A stretch of DNA of 64,000 bases. It comes from Roseovarius salincola. GTDB lineage: Bacteria > Pseudomonadota > Alphaproteobacteria > Rhodobacterales > Rhodobacteraceae. Made by a program: the position numbers and the translations under genes. This document shows, piece after piece, positions 49,797-59,225 of the stretch (position 1 is the stretch's first letter; each line of letters begins with the position of its first letter). The stretch lies in assembly GCF_026891095.1 (NCBI RefSeq), contig NZ_JAPTNL010000012.1:1-64000 (forward strand), given 5' to 3'. The notes under the pieces were generated by a model. The model searched no databases and was not told the DNA's origin. It saw only the letters and a program-made list of their open reading frames with translations.

Positions 49797-51073
49797 TGTT
49801 CGATCTGATCGTCAAGGGCGGCACGCTGCCCGATGGTCGTATCGCCGATATCGGCATCCGGGGCGACCGCATCGCCGCTGTCGAGGATCTGTCCGGCGCC
49901 GAGGCGGGCGAAGTGATCGAGGCGGCGGGCGATCTGGTCAGCCCGCCTTTCGTCGATCCGCATTTCCACCTGGATGCGACGCTCTCCTATGGCTTGCCGC
50001 GCATCAACGCCTCGGGCACGCTCTTGGAGGGGATCGGCCTTTGGGGCGAGCTGAAGCGCGTCGTGACGCATGAAGAGATGGTCGCGCGCGCCCTGACCTA
50101 TTGCGACTGGGCCGCCAGCATGGGCCTCTTGGCGATCCGCAGCCATGTGGATACCTGCGACGACCGCCTGCTGGGCGTCGAGGCGATGCTGGAGGTGCGC
50201 GAACGCGTCAGCCCCTATATCGACCTGCAGCTGGTGGCCTTTCCGCAGGACGGCTTCTACCGCGACCCGACGGCGCGCGCCAACACGCTGCGCGCGCTCG
50301 ACATGGGCGTCGACGTGGTCGGCGGCATCCCGCATTTCGAGCGCAGCATGGCCGAGGGCGCGCGCTCGGTGCGCGAACTCTGCGAGATCGCGGCGGCGCG
50401 CGGGCTTATGGTCGACCTGCATTGCGACGAGACCGACGACCCGATGAGCCGCCATATCGAGTCGCTGGCCTTCGAGGCGCAACGCCTTGGCTTGCAGGGC
50501 AGGGTGGCGGGCAGTCACCTGACCTCGATGCATTCCATGGACAATTACTATGTCTCCAAGCTGCTCCCGCTCATGGCCGAGGCCGGGATCGCCGCGATCC
50601 CCAATCCGCTGATCAACATCACCCTGCAGGGCCGCCACGATACCTATCCCAAGCGCCGCGGCCTGACCCGCGTCAAGGAGATGCAGGCGCATGGGATTAC
50701 CGTGGGCTGGGGCCAGGATTGCGTGCTGGACCCCTGGTATTCGCTGGGCACCGGCGACATGCTGGATGTGGCGTTCATGGGGCTGCATGTGGCGCAGATG
50801 ACCAGCCCCGAGGAGATGAGCCGCTGCTTCGACATGGTCACGACGCAGAACGCGCGCATCATGGGGCTTGATGACCTGGGCCTTGCGCCGGGCAAGAGCG
50901 CCTCGCTCGTGGTGCTGGATGCGGGCGCACCCATCGAGGCGCTGCGCCTGCGCCCCGCGCGCCTGGCGGTGGTGTCGAAAGGCAAGGTGATCAGCCGGAC
51001 GGCGCGCGAGGACGCCGCCCTGTCGCTGCCCGGCCGCCCCGGCACGGTGCGCCGCCGCCACACCGCCGGTTGA
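49796..51073 (+). CDS. Amidohydrolase, cytosine deaminase (CodA)-like
   Basis: A 425-aa metal-dependent amidohydrolase. The metal site HxH is in DPHFHLDAT, further ligands are in LHCDETDD and GSHLTSMHSM, and the catalytic aspartate is in WGQDCVLDPW. This pattern matches cytosine deaminases and related triazine or purine-ring hydrolases. The start at 49796 (MFDLIVKGGT) overlaps the permease stop. Placed with a base/nucleoside importer, it probably deaminates an imported cytosine-like base. Exact substrate is inferred. Confidence 0.85.
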   Translation: MFDLIVKGGTLPDGRIADIGIRGDRIAAVEDLSGAEAGEVIEAAGDLVSPPFVDPHFHLDATLSYGLPRINASGTLLEGIGLWGELKRVVTHEEMVARALTYCDWAASMGLLAIRSHVDTCDDRLLGVEAMLEVRERVSPYIDLQLVAFPQDGFYRDPTARANTLRALDMGVDVVGGIPHFERSMAEGARSVRELCEIAAARGLMVDLHCDETDDPMSRHIESLAFEAQRLGLQGRVAGSHLTSMHSMDNYYVSKLLPLMAEAGIAAIPNPLINITLQGRHDTYPKRRGLTRVKEMQAHGITVGWGQDCVLDPWYSLGTGDMLDVAFMGLHVAQMTSPEEMSRCFDMVTTQNARIMGLDDLGLAPGKSASLVVLDAGAPIEALRLRPARLAVVSKGKVISRTAREDAALSLPGRPGTVRRRHTAG

Positions 51074-51082
51074 GCGCGCGCC

Positions 51083-51649
51083 TCAGGCCCGCCCGGCGCT
51101 GGCCGACAGGGCCAGCGCATCGACACCCAGCGTCTTGAGCGCGGCCTCCCATTTGCCGTGATCGGGGGTTTCGAAGACCAGCGCCTTGTCGGCCTCGCAG
51201 GTCAGCCAGCCGTTCTGCGCGATCTCGGCCTCGAGTTGCCCCGGCCCCCATCCGGCATAGCCAAGCGCCATCAGCGCATGGGTCGGCCCGCGCCCCTCGG
51301 CCATGTCCTCGAGAATGTCGAGCGTGGCCGTCATGGCGAAATCGTCGTTCACGTCCAGCGTCGAGATCGAGGAGTGATATCCGTAATCATGCAGCACGAA
51401 CCCCCGCCCGTGTTCCACCGGACCGCCGAAATGCACCGCCAGGTTGCGCATGTCGTCGCCGGGGCTGATCGTCAGCTGGTCCAGAAGATCGCTCAGCCGC
51501 AGGTCGGTGGTGGGCTTGTTGATGACCAGCCCCATCGCGCCCTCGTCGGAATGGGCGCACATGAAGACGAGCGAATGCTCGAATCTGGGGTCGCCCATGC
51601 CCGGCATGGCGATCAGCAGTTTTCCGGTAAGGTCGATATCCGAGGTCAA
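51083..51649 (-). CDS. yqgE: YqgE/AlgH family protein
   Basis: A 188-aa protein of the YqgE (AlgH) family, widely conserved but poorly understood. Family motifs are visible: [33 protein letters not shown] and [14 protein letters not shown]. It has no signal peptide or helix. It is convergent with the cytosine-deaminase-like gene. Confidence 0.92.
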   Translation of the reverse strand: MTSDIDLTGKLLIAMPGMGDPRFEHSLVFMCAHSDEGAMGLVINKPTTDLRLSDLLDQLTISPGDDMRNLAVHFGGPVEHGRGFVLHDYGYHSSISTLDVNDDFAMTATLDILEDMAEGRGPTHALMALGYAGWGPGQLEAEIAQNGWLTCEADKALVFETPDHGKWEAALKTLGVDALALSASAGRA

Positions 51650-51781
51650 GCTTGGGCTCCGGTTGCTTCTTCAACAATGGAGGCGCGACGCCGCCAGTTC
51701 AAGCGCTGCCCGGCGCGGCTTGTGACATTTCTCGCTGTAAAGTGAATTGGCATTTCAGCCCGGATCGCCCATTTGAATGAC

Positions 51782-52591
51782 ATGATGAAACATATCCTTC
51801 CCGTTCTTGCCGCCCTGTGCGGTCTTTCCCTGACATCCCTGGCGGCTCATGCCGAGGAGGCCATGATCAAGGCCCGTATCCTGACCGGCTGGAGCCAGCA
51901 GGACGGCCAACATGTGGCCGGGTTGCAGCTGACCATGCAGGATGGCTGGAAAACCTATTGGCGTGCGCCGGGCGATGCGGGCATTCCGCCGCGCTTCGAC
52001 TGGCGCGGATCGCGCAACCTTGCCGGGGTGCAGATTACCTGGCCGACGCCACGCGCCATTGATCAGGGCGGGCAGCGCGCGATCGGGTATCGCGATACCG
52101 TGACCTTGCCGCTGACGCTGACGCCCCGGGCGCAGGGAGAGCCGATCAGCCTGTCAGGCAAAATCGAAATGGGCGTGTGCAAGGATATCTGCGTGCCGGT
52201 CACACTGAGCCTGTCACAGGAGCTGCCGCATGGCGAAACCCGCCGCGATCCGCAGATCGTCGCGGCGCTCGCCTCGCGCCCGGAGTCGGCGCAGGAGGCG
52301 GGTGTGAAGGATGTGCGCTGCACGGTCACTCCGGTGGAGGGTGGTTTGCAACTGACCGCCGAGATGCGGATGCCCGCGATCGGGCATGACGAGATCGCCG
52401 TGGTCGAGGCCGGGGATGACGCGATCTGGGTGGCGCAGCCCCGGACCGAGCGTGATGGCGAAAGGCTCGTTGCCAGCACCGAGCTTTACCATGTCGAGGG
52501 CGACGCCTTCGCGTTGGATCGCTCAGCCATTCGCATCACCGTGATCGGCGGGCAACGGGCTGTGGATATCCGGGGCTGTCCGGCGCGCTGA
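51782..52591 (+). CDS. DsbD N-terminal-domain protein, periplasmic
   Basis: A 269-aa protein with a signal peptide (MMKHILPVLAALCGLSLT, cleavage after AHAEE). The mature part matches the alpha domain of thiol-disulfide exchange protein DsbD, including the cysteine pair in MGVCKDICVP. The transmembrane and thioredoxin domains of full DsbD are absent, so it probably works as a separate redox partner of a CcdA/DsbD-type protein elsewhere. The start at 51782 is favoured over a TTG three codons earlier. Confidence 0.8.
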   Translation: MMKHILPVLAALCGLSLTSLAAHAEEAMIKARILTGWSQQDGQHVAGLQLTMQDGWKTYWRAPGDAGIPPRFDWRGSRNLAGVQITWPTPRAIDQGGQRAIGYRDTVTLPLTLTPRAQGEPISLSGKIEMGVCKDICVPVTLSLSQELPHGETRRDPQIVAALASRPESAQEAGVKDVRCTVTPVEGGLQLTAEMRMPAIGHDEIAVVEAGDDAIWVAQPRTERDGERLVASTELYHVEGDAFALDRSAIRITVIGGQRAVDIRGCPAR

Positions 52592-52626
52592 CCGCGCAGT
52601 GCAGACCGATGGGGGGCGGCGCGTGG

Positions 52627-53169
52627 TTACTTGCGCCGCAGATGCTCATCAAGGCGCGGCAGAATCTCGACGAAATTGCACGGCTTGTGGCGGTAATCCA
52701 GCTGCTTGCACAGGATTTCGTCCCAGGCATCCTTGCAGGCGCCGGGGCTGCCGGGCAGCGCGAAAAGATAGGTGCCGTTCGCCACGCCACCGGTGGCGCG
52801 CGACTGGATGGCGCTGGTGCCGATCTTCTGCATCGAGACCATGGTGAAGACCGTGCCGAAGGCGTCGATCTCCTTTTCATAGACATCGCGATGCGCCTCG
52901 ACGGTCACGTCGCGCCCGGTCAGGCCGGTGCCCCCGGTCGAGATCACCACATCCACCTTGTCCGAGGCGATCCATTCGCGCAGCTGGTCGGCGATCTGGT
53001 CGCGCTCGTCGCGCACGATCATCCGGTCGGCCAGCACGTGGCCCGCCGCCTCGATCCGGTTCACCAGCACCTCGCCCGAGCGGTCATCCGAAATATCGCG
53101 GCTGTCGCTGACCGTCAGCACGGCGATCCTGATCGGCACGAAATCGGTGCTTTCGTCGATACGGCTCAT
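52627..53169 (-). CDS. moaB: Molybdenum cofactor biosynthesis protein B
   Basis: A 180-aa MoaB/MogA-fold protein that adenylates molybdopterin. The MPT-binding loop is ISTGGTGLTGRDVT, and LPGSPGACKDAWDEIL follows. The start at 53169 (MSRIDESTDF) is taken from the family length; the open frame extends upstream through a different gene. It lies just downstream of the LysE-type exporter gene on the same strand. Confidence 0.93.
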   Translation of the reverse strand: MSRIDESTDFVPIRIAVLTVSDSRDISDDRSGEVLVNRIEAAGHVLADRMIVRDERDQIADQLREWIASDKVDVVISTGGTGLTGRDVTVEAHRDVYEKEIDAFGTVFTMVSMQKIGTSAIQSRATGGVANGTYLFALPGSPGACKDAWDEILCKQLDYRHKPCNFVEILPRLDEHLRRK

Positions 53170-53174
53170 GTGGG

Positions 53175-53798
53175 TCAACTCCTCTGAAGAAGGGCAAGGC
53201 GCGCGGCGAGCCCTGCGAATATCAGCGCACTCGCATAGCCCAGCCCGCGTGTAAACCGCGCCGAACCGGCCAGCCGCCGCCCGAGGCCGCCCGCGAAAAC
53301 GCCGACGGCGGTATTGATGACAAGCCCGCCGAAGGCAAGGATCAGCCCGAAGATCAGGAACTGCCCGAGGATCGCGCCGCGCGCAGGATCGACGAATTGC
53401 GGCACGAAGGCCAGCACGAAGAGGATCACCTTGGGATTGAGCAGGTTGACGATCAGCCCGTCGCGAAAGGCGCGGCGGGCCGGCATCGCAAGCGGGGTGG
53501 CAGCCTGCATGGCGGAACGGGTCAGCGCCCCGGCAGCCAGCCACAGAAGATAGGCCACCCCGATCCAGCGGATCGCATCGAAGAGCCATGGCATCGCCGC
53601 CACCGCCGCGCCGAGGCCCAGCCCCGCCAGCGTGACATGCACGATGCCGCCCGCCGCGATACCGGCACTTGCCGCGGCCGCCGCGCGCGGCCCTGCCCGC
53701 AATCCCAGCCCGAGGCAAAACATCATATCCGCCCCCGGCGTCAGGTTCAGCGCCAGCGCGGCGGGCACGAAGGCCAACAGGACAAGGGGGTCCATCAT
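53175..53798 (-). CDS. LysE-family amino-acid exporter
   Basis: A 207-aa inner-membrane protein with about six helices. The family opening ALNLTPGADMMFCLGLGL and the later LLNPKVILFVLAFVPQF are standard for LysE/RhtB exporters of amino acids and their derivatives. It overlaps the upstream phosphoesterase gene by four bases. Confidence 0.9.
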   Translation of the reverse strand: MMDPLVLLAFVPAALALNLTPGADMMFCLGLGLRAGPRAAAAASAGIAAGGIVHVTLAGLGLGAAVAAMPWLFDAIRWIGVAYLLWLAAGALTRSAMQAATPLAMPARRAFRDGLIVNLLNPKVILFVLAFVPQFVDPARGAILGQFLIFGLILAFGGLVINTAVGVFAGGLGRRLAGSARFTRGLGYASALIFAGLAARLALLQRS

Positions 53799-54394
53799 GC
53801 CGGGATCTCGAACCAGTTGGGCTCCGGGCCAAGGTTATGCACTTGCGTCTGCCCGATCCTGCCGGTCGCGCCCCAGCTGTCATGGATATGCCCACAGAGT
53901 GCCAATCGCGGCTCCAGCCGCCCGATCGCCGCGCAGATCGCGTCCGAGCCCACCGAAGCGCCTTGCGAGGTCATGTCGCCAAGTCCCTTGGGCGGGGAAT
54001 GGGTGATCAGGATATCGGCGCTCTCGCAGCGTGAGAGCAGCGCCTCGGCCTCCTCCTCGGTCAGATCGCAGGACCAGTCGCCAAAGGGCGTGACCGGCAC
54101 GCCATAGCCCAGCCCGAACAGCTCCAGCCCGTCGAAGCTGGCGCCCTCGCCATGGAGCACGGTCGTTCCCGCCGGCGCGGCGGCGGCCAGTTCGGATGCG
54201 CTTTCGTGATTTCCGGGCACAGCCACAAGCGGCGCGGCGATCTCGCTGAGCAGCTGCATCGCCGCATCGAGGCCCCCGCGCGTGTTGCAAAAATCGCCCG
54301 CCGCGATCACGAGGTCGGCTGTCCGGCTGGCCCGGACCAGGATTTTCGCCTTCTGTGCCGAATGGTGCAGATCGGAAAAACCCAGGATCTTCAT
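53795..54394 (-). CDS. Small metallophosphoesterase
   Basis: A 199-aa calcineurin-like phosphoesterase with DLHHS (residues 8–12), AGDFCN, VPGNHES, THSPP and GHIHDSWG. All metal ligands are present. It is shorter than the 20084 enzyme and belongs to a different subgroup. It overlaps the uracil-DNA glycosylase gene by four bases, hinting at a shared transcript. The substrate is unknown. Confidence 0.88.
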   Translation of the reverse strand: MKILGFSDLHHSAQKAKILVRASRTADLVIAAGDFCNTRGGLDAAMQLLSEIAAPLVAVPGNHESASELAAAAPAGTTVLHGEGASFDGLELFGLGYGVPVTPFGDWSCDLTEEEAEALLSRCESADILITHSPPKGLGDMTSQGASVGSDAICAAIGRLEPRLALCGHIHDSWGATGRIGQTQVHNLGPEPNWFEIPA

Positions 54395-55200
54395 GCGTTG
54401 CCTCGCAGTCGCGCCTGCAGTTCCAGAAGGTCGGCCCAGGCCTCGCGCTTGGCATAAGGTGTGCGTAGCAGATAGGCGGGGTGGAACATGGGCAGCGTCG
54501 GCTTGCCATAGCTTTCGGTCCAGTTGCCGCGCAGCCGTGTGATGCCGCGCCGCCCCAGTCCCGCCTGACAGGAGATATTGCCCATCAACACGATGATATC
54601 GGGCGCCACCAGATCGACATGGCGCTGCATGAAGGGCAGCATCATGGCAATCTCGTCGGGCTTTGGGTCGCGGTTCTGGGGCGGGCGCCAGGGCAGGATA
54701 TTGGTGATATAGACCGATTTTGCCGGGTCGGTCGCGTCCCGCGCCATGCCGATCGCGGCCAGCATCCGGTCCAGCAACTGCCCCGCGCGCCCGACAAAGG
54801 GCCGCCCCTCGCGGTCCTCCTCGCGCCCCGGCGCCTCGCCGATGATCATCACGCTTGCATCCGCATTGCCATCGGCAAAGACCAGGTTGCGCGCCCCGCG
54901 CCTGAGATCGCAGCCCTCGAAGCTTGCCAGCGCGGCGCGCAGCGCCTCAAGACTGTCGGCAGCGCCCGCCGCCGCGCGCGCAGCCGCGACCGGGTCGGCA
55001 TCGGGCGCGGCAGGGGCCGGGCGCGGCGCGGCGGCACCGGCAGGCGCACCGGCAGGCGCACCGGCAGCAGCCGGTTTGGGCAGCGAGGCGGGCAGCCCAT
55101 AGCGATCGACCGGCGCATCGCAGATCGCCTCGGTCGCGCCAAGCTCGATCTGCCAGTCCAGAAGCGCCCGCGCGGCGTGATGTTGATAAGCCGATTCCAT
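54391..55200 (-). CDS. Uracil-DNA glycosylase, type-4-like without the usual Fe–S cysteines
   Basis: A 269-aa DNA-repair enzyme that removes uracil from DNA. The active-site motifs are [20 protein letters not shown] and FHPAYLLR. An alanine/proline-rich linker (about residues 45–80) follows a short N-terminal part. Of the four Fe–S cysteines of type-4 enzymes only that in EGCDLRRG remains; the others read PWRPP and MLPF. Fe–S-free relatives are reported from alphaproteobacteria, as I recall. The start at 55200 ([10 protein letters not shown]) is chosen over an upstream codon. Confidence 0.9.
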   Translation of the reverse strand: MESAYQHHAARALLDWQIELGATEAICDAPVDRYGLPASLPKPAAAGAPAGAPAGAAAPRPAPAAPDADPVAAARAAAGAADSLEALRAALASFEGCDLRRGARNLVFADGNADASVMIIGEAPGREEDREGRPFVGRAGQLLDRMLAAIGMARDATDPAKSVYITNILPWRPPQNRDPKPDEIAMMLPFMQRHVDLVAPDIIVLMGNISCQAGLGRRGITRLRGNWTESYGKPTLPMFHPAYLLRTPYAKREAWADLLELQARLRGNA

Positions 55201-55316
55201 TGCGCCACAGGCTACCGCCCCCATGCACGACTTGGAAGCACGCAAAGCACAGCCACACCTTGCCCCTTGCCCCGGCGCTTTCTATAAGCGGTCAGGATCA
55301 CGGAACGGAGCGGCGG

Positions 55317-56267
55317 ATGACCTTCTCACACTCGCACCTGCTGGGAATCGAACCCCTTGCCCCCACCGAGATCACGACGATTCTGGACCTCGCCGAGCAA
55401 TATGTCGCCCTTAACCGGCGCGAAATGAAACATGCCGACGCCCTGGCGGGCCTTACCCAGATCAACATGTTCTTCGAGAATTCGACCCGCACCCAGGCCA
55501 GTTTCGAACTGGCGGGCAAGCGGCTTGGCGCCGATGTGATGAACATGGCGATGCAGGCCAGTTCGATCAGGAAGGGCGAAACCCTGATCGACACGGCGAT
55601 GACGCTCAACGCCATGCACCCCGACCTTCTGGTCGTGCGCCACCCGCATTCCGGCGCGGTCGACCTCTTGTCGCAAAAGGTGAAATGCGCGGTTCTCAAT
55701 GCCGGGGACGGGCGCCACGAACACCCTACCCAGGCGCTGCTGGACGCGCTGACGATCCGGCGCGCCAAGGGGCGGCTGCATCGGCTCAATATCGCGATCT
55801 GCGGCGATATCGCCCACAGCCGGGTGGCGCGCTCGAATATCCTTCTGCTGGGCAAGATGGAAAACCGCGTGCGCCTGATCGGCCCGCCGACCCTGATGCC
55901 CGCAGGGATCGCCGATTTCGGGGTCGAGGTTTTCGACGACATGAAGGAAGGCCTGCGCGATGTCGACGTGGTGATGATGCTGCGCCTTCAGCGCGAGCGC
56001 ATGGATGGCGGCTTCATCCCTTCCGAGCGCGAATATTACTTCCGCTACGGGCTCGACGCCGAAAAGCTCTCATATGCAAAACCTGACGCCATCGTCATGC
56101 ATCCGGGGCCGATGAATCGCGGGGTCGAGATCGACGGCGAGATCGCCGACGACATCAATCGCAGCGTGATCCAGGAACAGGTGGAAATGGGCGTCGCCGT
56201 GCGCATGGCCGCGATGGACCTGCTGGCACGAAACCTGCGCGCCCGCCCGCGCGAGGTGCTCGCATGA
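55317..56267 (+). CDS. pyrB: Aspartate carbamoyltransferase
   Basis: A 316-aa catalytic subunit for the second step of pyrimidine synthesis, joining carbamoyl phosphate and aspartate. Carbamoyl-phosphate motif [13 protein letters not shown] (about residues 52–64), [17 protein letters not shown] and [10 protein letters not shown] are all intact. The start at 55317 ([10 protein letters not shown]) fits the family length; the upstream frame runs through the divergent glycosylase. With pyrC' downstream it likely forms a PyrB–PyrC' complex as in Pseudomonas. Confidence 0.96.
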   Translation: MTFSHSHLLGIEPLAPTEITTILDLAEQYVALNRREMKHADALAGLTQINMFFENSTRTQASFELAGKRLGADVMNMAMQASSIRKGETLIDTAMTLNAMHPDLLVVRHPHSGAVDLLSQKVKCAVLNAGDGRHEHPTQALLDALTIRRAKGRLHRLNIAICGDIAHSRVARSNILLLGKMENRVRLIGPPTLMPAGIADFGVEVFDDMKEGLRDVDVVMMLRLQRERMDGGFIPSEREYYFRYGLDAEKLSYAKPDAIVMHPGPMNRGVEIDGEIADDINRSVIQEQVEMGVAVRMAAMDLLARNLRARPREVLA

Positions 56268-56800
56268 CCGACAAGATCGAGATCAAGCCGACAGAACATG
56301 GCGTCGTGCGGGTCTTCGTCGTCGATCTGCCCGAGGATGAGATCGCGGCCTTCAATCGCCACAATGGCAGCTGGCCCCTGAAGCGCGCGCTTGGGGCCGA
56401 GACGCTGGACAGCGCCCAGGTCGAACTCTTTGCGGTGTCGGACCTGGAGGAACTGGGCCTTGTGCATTACCTCGAAGAGGGCCACGGCGTGGCCAAGGAA
56501 ACGCTCAGCGATCTGCGCGGGCGGCTCGATGCGCTGACGGGGCATGTCCTGGTCATTCCGTCGCGCGCCTTTGGAGGGCAGGGCCAGACTCTGACGCCGC
56601 GGCATCCCTTGCGCCTTGTCGCAACGCTTGACGAGCGCGCCGAACCCGTCAGCTTCGCGCCGTTGCCATCCGAGGGAGCAAAGGGCAACACCGGGGGCAA
56701 ACCCGCCCCGAGCAATGCCGCCATGTCAGGGCGCATCGCCGGCATCGCGCTTCTGGTGCTGTTCCTGCTGGTGGCCATCATGATCTGGATAGCGGCATGA
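56264..56800 (+). CDS. Membrane-anchored protein, unknown function
   Basis: A 178-aa protein with a soluble alpha/beta N-terminal part (about residues 1–135) and one C-terminal membrane helix ([19 protein letters not shown]). It overlaps pyrB and the next gene by four bases each, so it is co-translated with the pyr operon. The position between pyrB and pyrC' seems conserved in related genomes as far as I recall, but its role is unknown. Confidence 0.75.
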   Translation: MTDKIEIKPTEHGVVRVFVVDLPEDEIAAFNRHNGSWPLKRALGAETLDSAQVELFAVSDLEELGLVHYLEEGHGVAKETLSDLRGRLDALTGHVLVIPSRAFGGQGQTLTPRHPLRLVATLDERAEPVSFAPLPSEGAKGNTGGKPAPSNAAMSGRIAGIALLVLFLLVAIMIWIAA

Positions 56801-57249
56801 GCGACGGGCTGATTCATTCCATGACCCCCACGACCCGGCTGGCGCCGGGCGAACAGGTGATCCATGCCTTTCACCCTGACAAGGGCGCCTATTGGCGCGA
56901 CCATGCCTGGATCGCTGCCGTGGCGATGGCGGGGGGCATGGTGATTCTCTGGGCCATCGGCAACCCGCATGTCTGGACCGGGGCCATCGGCGGGTTGGCG
57001 GCTGTGGCGGTGCGCGGCTTCTATGTGGCCTCCGACGAGATGCAGGCCCGTTGGGACCTCACCGACCGCCGCCTTCTGGGGCCGCAGGGCCGCGCCGTGC
57101 CGCTGAGCGAGATCGCCACGATCCGCACCCTTGGCAGCGCGGTGCAGCTGGTTACGCGGGGCGGCGACAAGCACCTTCTGAAATACCAGGCCGACCGCAA
57201 CGCCACCCGTGCCCGGATCGAGACCGCGATGACCGGAGCCAACGCATGA
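56797..57249 (+). CDS. Bacterial PH-domain membrane protein
   Basis: A 150-aa protein with two N-terminal membrane helices (WIAAVAMAGGMVILWAIG and TGAIGGLAAVAV) and a C-terminal bPH2-type domain (RWDLTDRRLLGPQG, IATIRTLGSAVQLV). Such proteins are anchored to the membrane and may organise other proteins or lipids. It overlaps both neighbours by four bases. Confidence 0.8.
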   Translation: MSDGLIHSMTPTTRLAPGEQVIHAFHPDKGAYWRDHAWIAAVAMAGGMVILWAIGNPHVWTGAIGGLAAVAVRGFYVASDEMQARWDLTDRRLLGPQGRAVPLSEIATIRTLGSAVQLVTRGGDKHLLKYQADRNATRARIETAMTGANA

Positions 57250-58526
57250 CAAGCACGCTTTTCACCAATGCCCGCCTGATCGACCCGGAACAGGGCACCG
57301 ATGCGCCCGGCTGGCTGCTGATCGAGCAGGGCGCGATCAAGGCCGTCGGGTCCGGGCGCGATGCGCCAACGGCGGACGAGGTGGTGGATTGCGCCGGGCA
57401 CTGCCTGGCGCCGGGGATCGTCGATATCGGCGTCAAGGTCTGCGAACCGGGCGAGCGGCACAAGGAATCCTATCGCTCCGCCGGGCTGGCGGCGGCGGCC
57501 GGGGGCGTGACCACGATGGTCACACGGCCCGACACCCAGCCTTCCATCGACAGCCCCGAGGCGCTGGAATTCGTCGCGCGGCGCGCCAATGCCGCCGGGC
57601 CGGTTCATGTGCTGCCGATGGCGGCGCTGACCAAGGGCCGCGAGGGGCGCGAGATGACCGAGATCGGCTTCCTGATGGATGCCGGGGCCGTGGCCTTCAC
57701 CGATTGCGACCATGTTGTCACCAACACCAAGGTCCTGTCGCGCGCGATGACCTATGCGCGTGCGCTTGGCGCGTTGATCATCGCCCATCCGCAGGAACCG
57801 GGGCTGAGCGCGGGGGCGTCGGCCACCAGTGGCAAGTTCGCGTCGCTGCGCGGCTTGCCCGCCGTTTCGCCGATGGCCGAGCGCATGGGGCTTGATCGCG
57901 ACATCGCGCTTCTGGAAATGACCGGCGCGCGCTATCACGCCGACCAGATCACCACCGCCCGCGCCTTGCCCGCGCTCGAACGCGCCAGGCGCAACGGGCT
58001 CGACATCACCGCGGGCACCTCGATCCATCACCTGACGCTAAATGAAATGGACGTGGCCGACTATCGCACCTTCTTCAAGGTCAAGCCGCCGCTGCGTTCC
58101 GAATCCGACCGGCAGGCGGTGATCGAGGCGGTTCGCAGCGGGCTGATCGATGTGATTTCCTCGATGCACACGCCGCAGGACGAGGAATCCAAGCGCCTGC
58201 CCTTCGAAGAAGCCGCCAGCGGCGCGGTGGCGCTGGAAACGCTGCTGCCCGCCGCGCTGCGGCTCTATCATTCGGGCGATCTGGACCTGCCGGCGCTGTT
58301 CCGGGCGATGGCGCTCAACCCGGCGAAGCGGCTGGGGCTTGCTTCGGGGCGGATCGCGGCGGGCGCGCCCGCCGATCTGGTGCTGTTCGACCCCGACAAG
58401 CCTTTCGTGATGGATCGCACCACGCTCCGGTCGAAATCCAAGAACACCCCGTTTGACGGTCAGCGCCTTCAGGGTAAGGTGCGCGCGACCTATGTTGCCG
58501 GACGACCTGTTTTCGAGGCCCCCTGA
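57246..58526 (+). CDS. pyrC': Dihydroorotase-like protein without metal ligands (PyrC')
   Basis: A 426-aa homologue of dihydroorotase, the third pyrimidine step. The HxH metal pair of active enzymes (DMHVHLREPG) reads DIGVKVCEPG, and the later DHAPH motif reads MHTPQDEESK, so the metal site is lost. Pseudomonas has such a PyrC' that is needed to assemble PyrB. The start at 57246 (MTSTLFTNAR) overlaps the PH-domain gene. An active dihydroorotase must be encoded elsewhere. Confidence 0.88.
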   Translation: MTSTLFTNARLIDPEQGTDAPGWLLIEQGAIKAVGSGRDAPTADEVVDCAGHCLAPGIVDIGVKVCEPGERHKESYRSAGLAAAAGGVTTMVTRPDTQPSIDSPEALEFVARRANAAGPVHVLPMAALTKGREGREMTEIGFLMDAGAVAFTDCDHVVTNTKVLSRAMTYARALGALIIAHPQEPGLSAGASATSGKFASLRGLPAVSPMAERMGLDRDIALLEMTGARYHADQITTARALPALERARRNGLDITAGTSIHHLTLNEMDVADYRTFFKVKPPLRSESDRQAVIEAVRSGLIDVISSMHTPQDEESKRLPFEEAASGAVALETLLPAALRLYHSGDLDLPALFRAMALNPAKRLGLASGRIAAGAPADLVLFDPDKPFVMDRTTLRSKSKNTPFDGQRLQGKVRATYVAGRPVFEAP

Positions 58527-59131
58527 TGCCCCCCATCGAGACCACCGCGACGCTTTTGATCCTCTGGGCCGTTCTTGGCTACCTGCTGGGGTCGGTGCCG
58601 TTCGGGATGGTGCTGGCGCGGGTGATGAATCTGGGCAACCTGCGCGAGATCGGCTCGGGCAATATCGGTGCGACCAACGTGCTGCGCACCGGCAGCAAGA
58701 AGGCCGCGGCGGCGACGCTGCTGCTGGATGGCGGCAAGGGCGCGGCGGTGGCGCTGCTGGCGCGCCAGATCACCGGCGAGGACGCCGCGCAGATCGCCGG
58801 GCTCATGGCATTCCTGGGCCATTGCTATCCGGTCTGGCTGGGCTTCAGGGGTGGCAAGGGCGTCGCGACCTTCCTCGGGCTGCTGCTGGCGCTGTCCTGG
58901 CCGGTCGGGGTGGCGTGCTGCCTGACCTGGCTTGCCGCCGCGCTCTGGAAGCGGATGTCGTCCTTCGCCGCGATCACCGCCGCGGCGATGTCGACGATCT
59001 GGATCGTGCTGCTGGGGCAGACGCAGATTTTCCTGCTGGGGGTGATCCTGACGTTGCTCGTCTATTGGCGCCACCGCAGCAACATCGCCCGCATCCGCGC
59101 GGGCACCGAGCCGAAGATCGGCCAGAAGTGA
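58526..59131 (+). CDS. plsY: Acyl-phosphate:glycerol-3-phosphate acyltransferase
   Basis: A 201-aa membrane enzyme that makes lysophosphatidic acid from acyl-phosphate, the first step of phospholipid synthesis. Family motifs are clear: GSGNIGATNVLR (near residue 38), GHCYPVWLGFRGGKGVAT, and a final HRSNIARIRAGTEPK. About five membrane helices. It overlaps pyrC' by one base. Confidence 0.95.
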   Translation: MPPIETTATLLILWAVLGYLLGSVPFGMVLARVMNLGNLREIGSGNIGATNVLRTGSKKAAAATLLLDGGKGAAVALLARQITGEDAAQIAGLMAFLGHCYPVWLGFRGGKGVATFLGLLLALSWPVGVACCLTWLAAALWKRMSSFAAITAAAMSTIWIVLLGQTQIFLLGVILTLLVYWRHRSNIARIRAGTEPKIGQK

Positions 59132-59182
59132 CTCCTGTGCGCCGGGCAGGATACCGAAACCATACCGACGCGATACCGACGT

Positions 59183-59211
59183 AAAGCCGCCGCGATGCCG
59201 AAGCGGTTTTT
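59183..59211 (+). terminator. Probable terminator after plsY
   Basis: A short stem CCGC/GCGG flanked by AAAG and TTTTT lies 50 bases after plsY, in the gap to the convergent gshA. Just before it, ATACCGA-type units repeat three times (59140–59180). Confidence 0.45.
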
Positions 59212-59225
59212 ACAGTGTTTTCAAA

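Noticed and set aside
49703..51061. 452-codon minus-strand frame opposite the cytosine-deaminase-like gene
   Set aside because: Shadow frame with biased composition; the plus-strand protein has intact catalytic motifs.
59140..59180. ATACCGA units as a functional iteron array
   Set aside because: Only three imperfect units in a short gap between convergent genes; no replication gene nearby.
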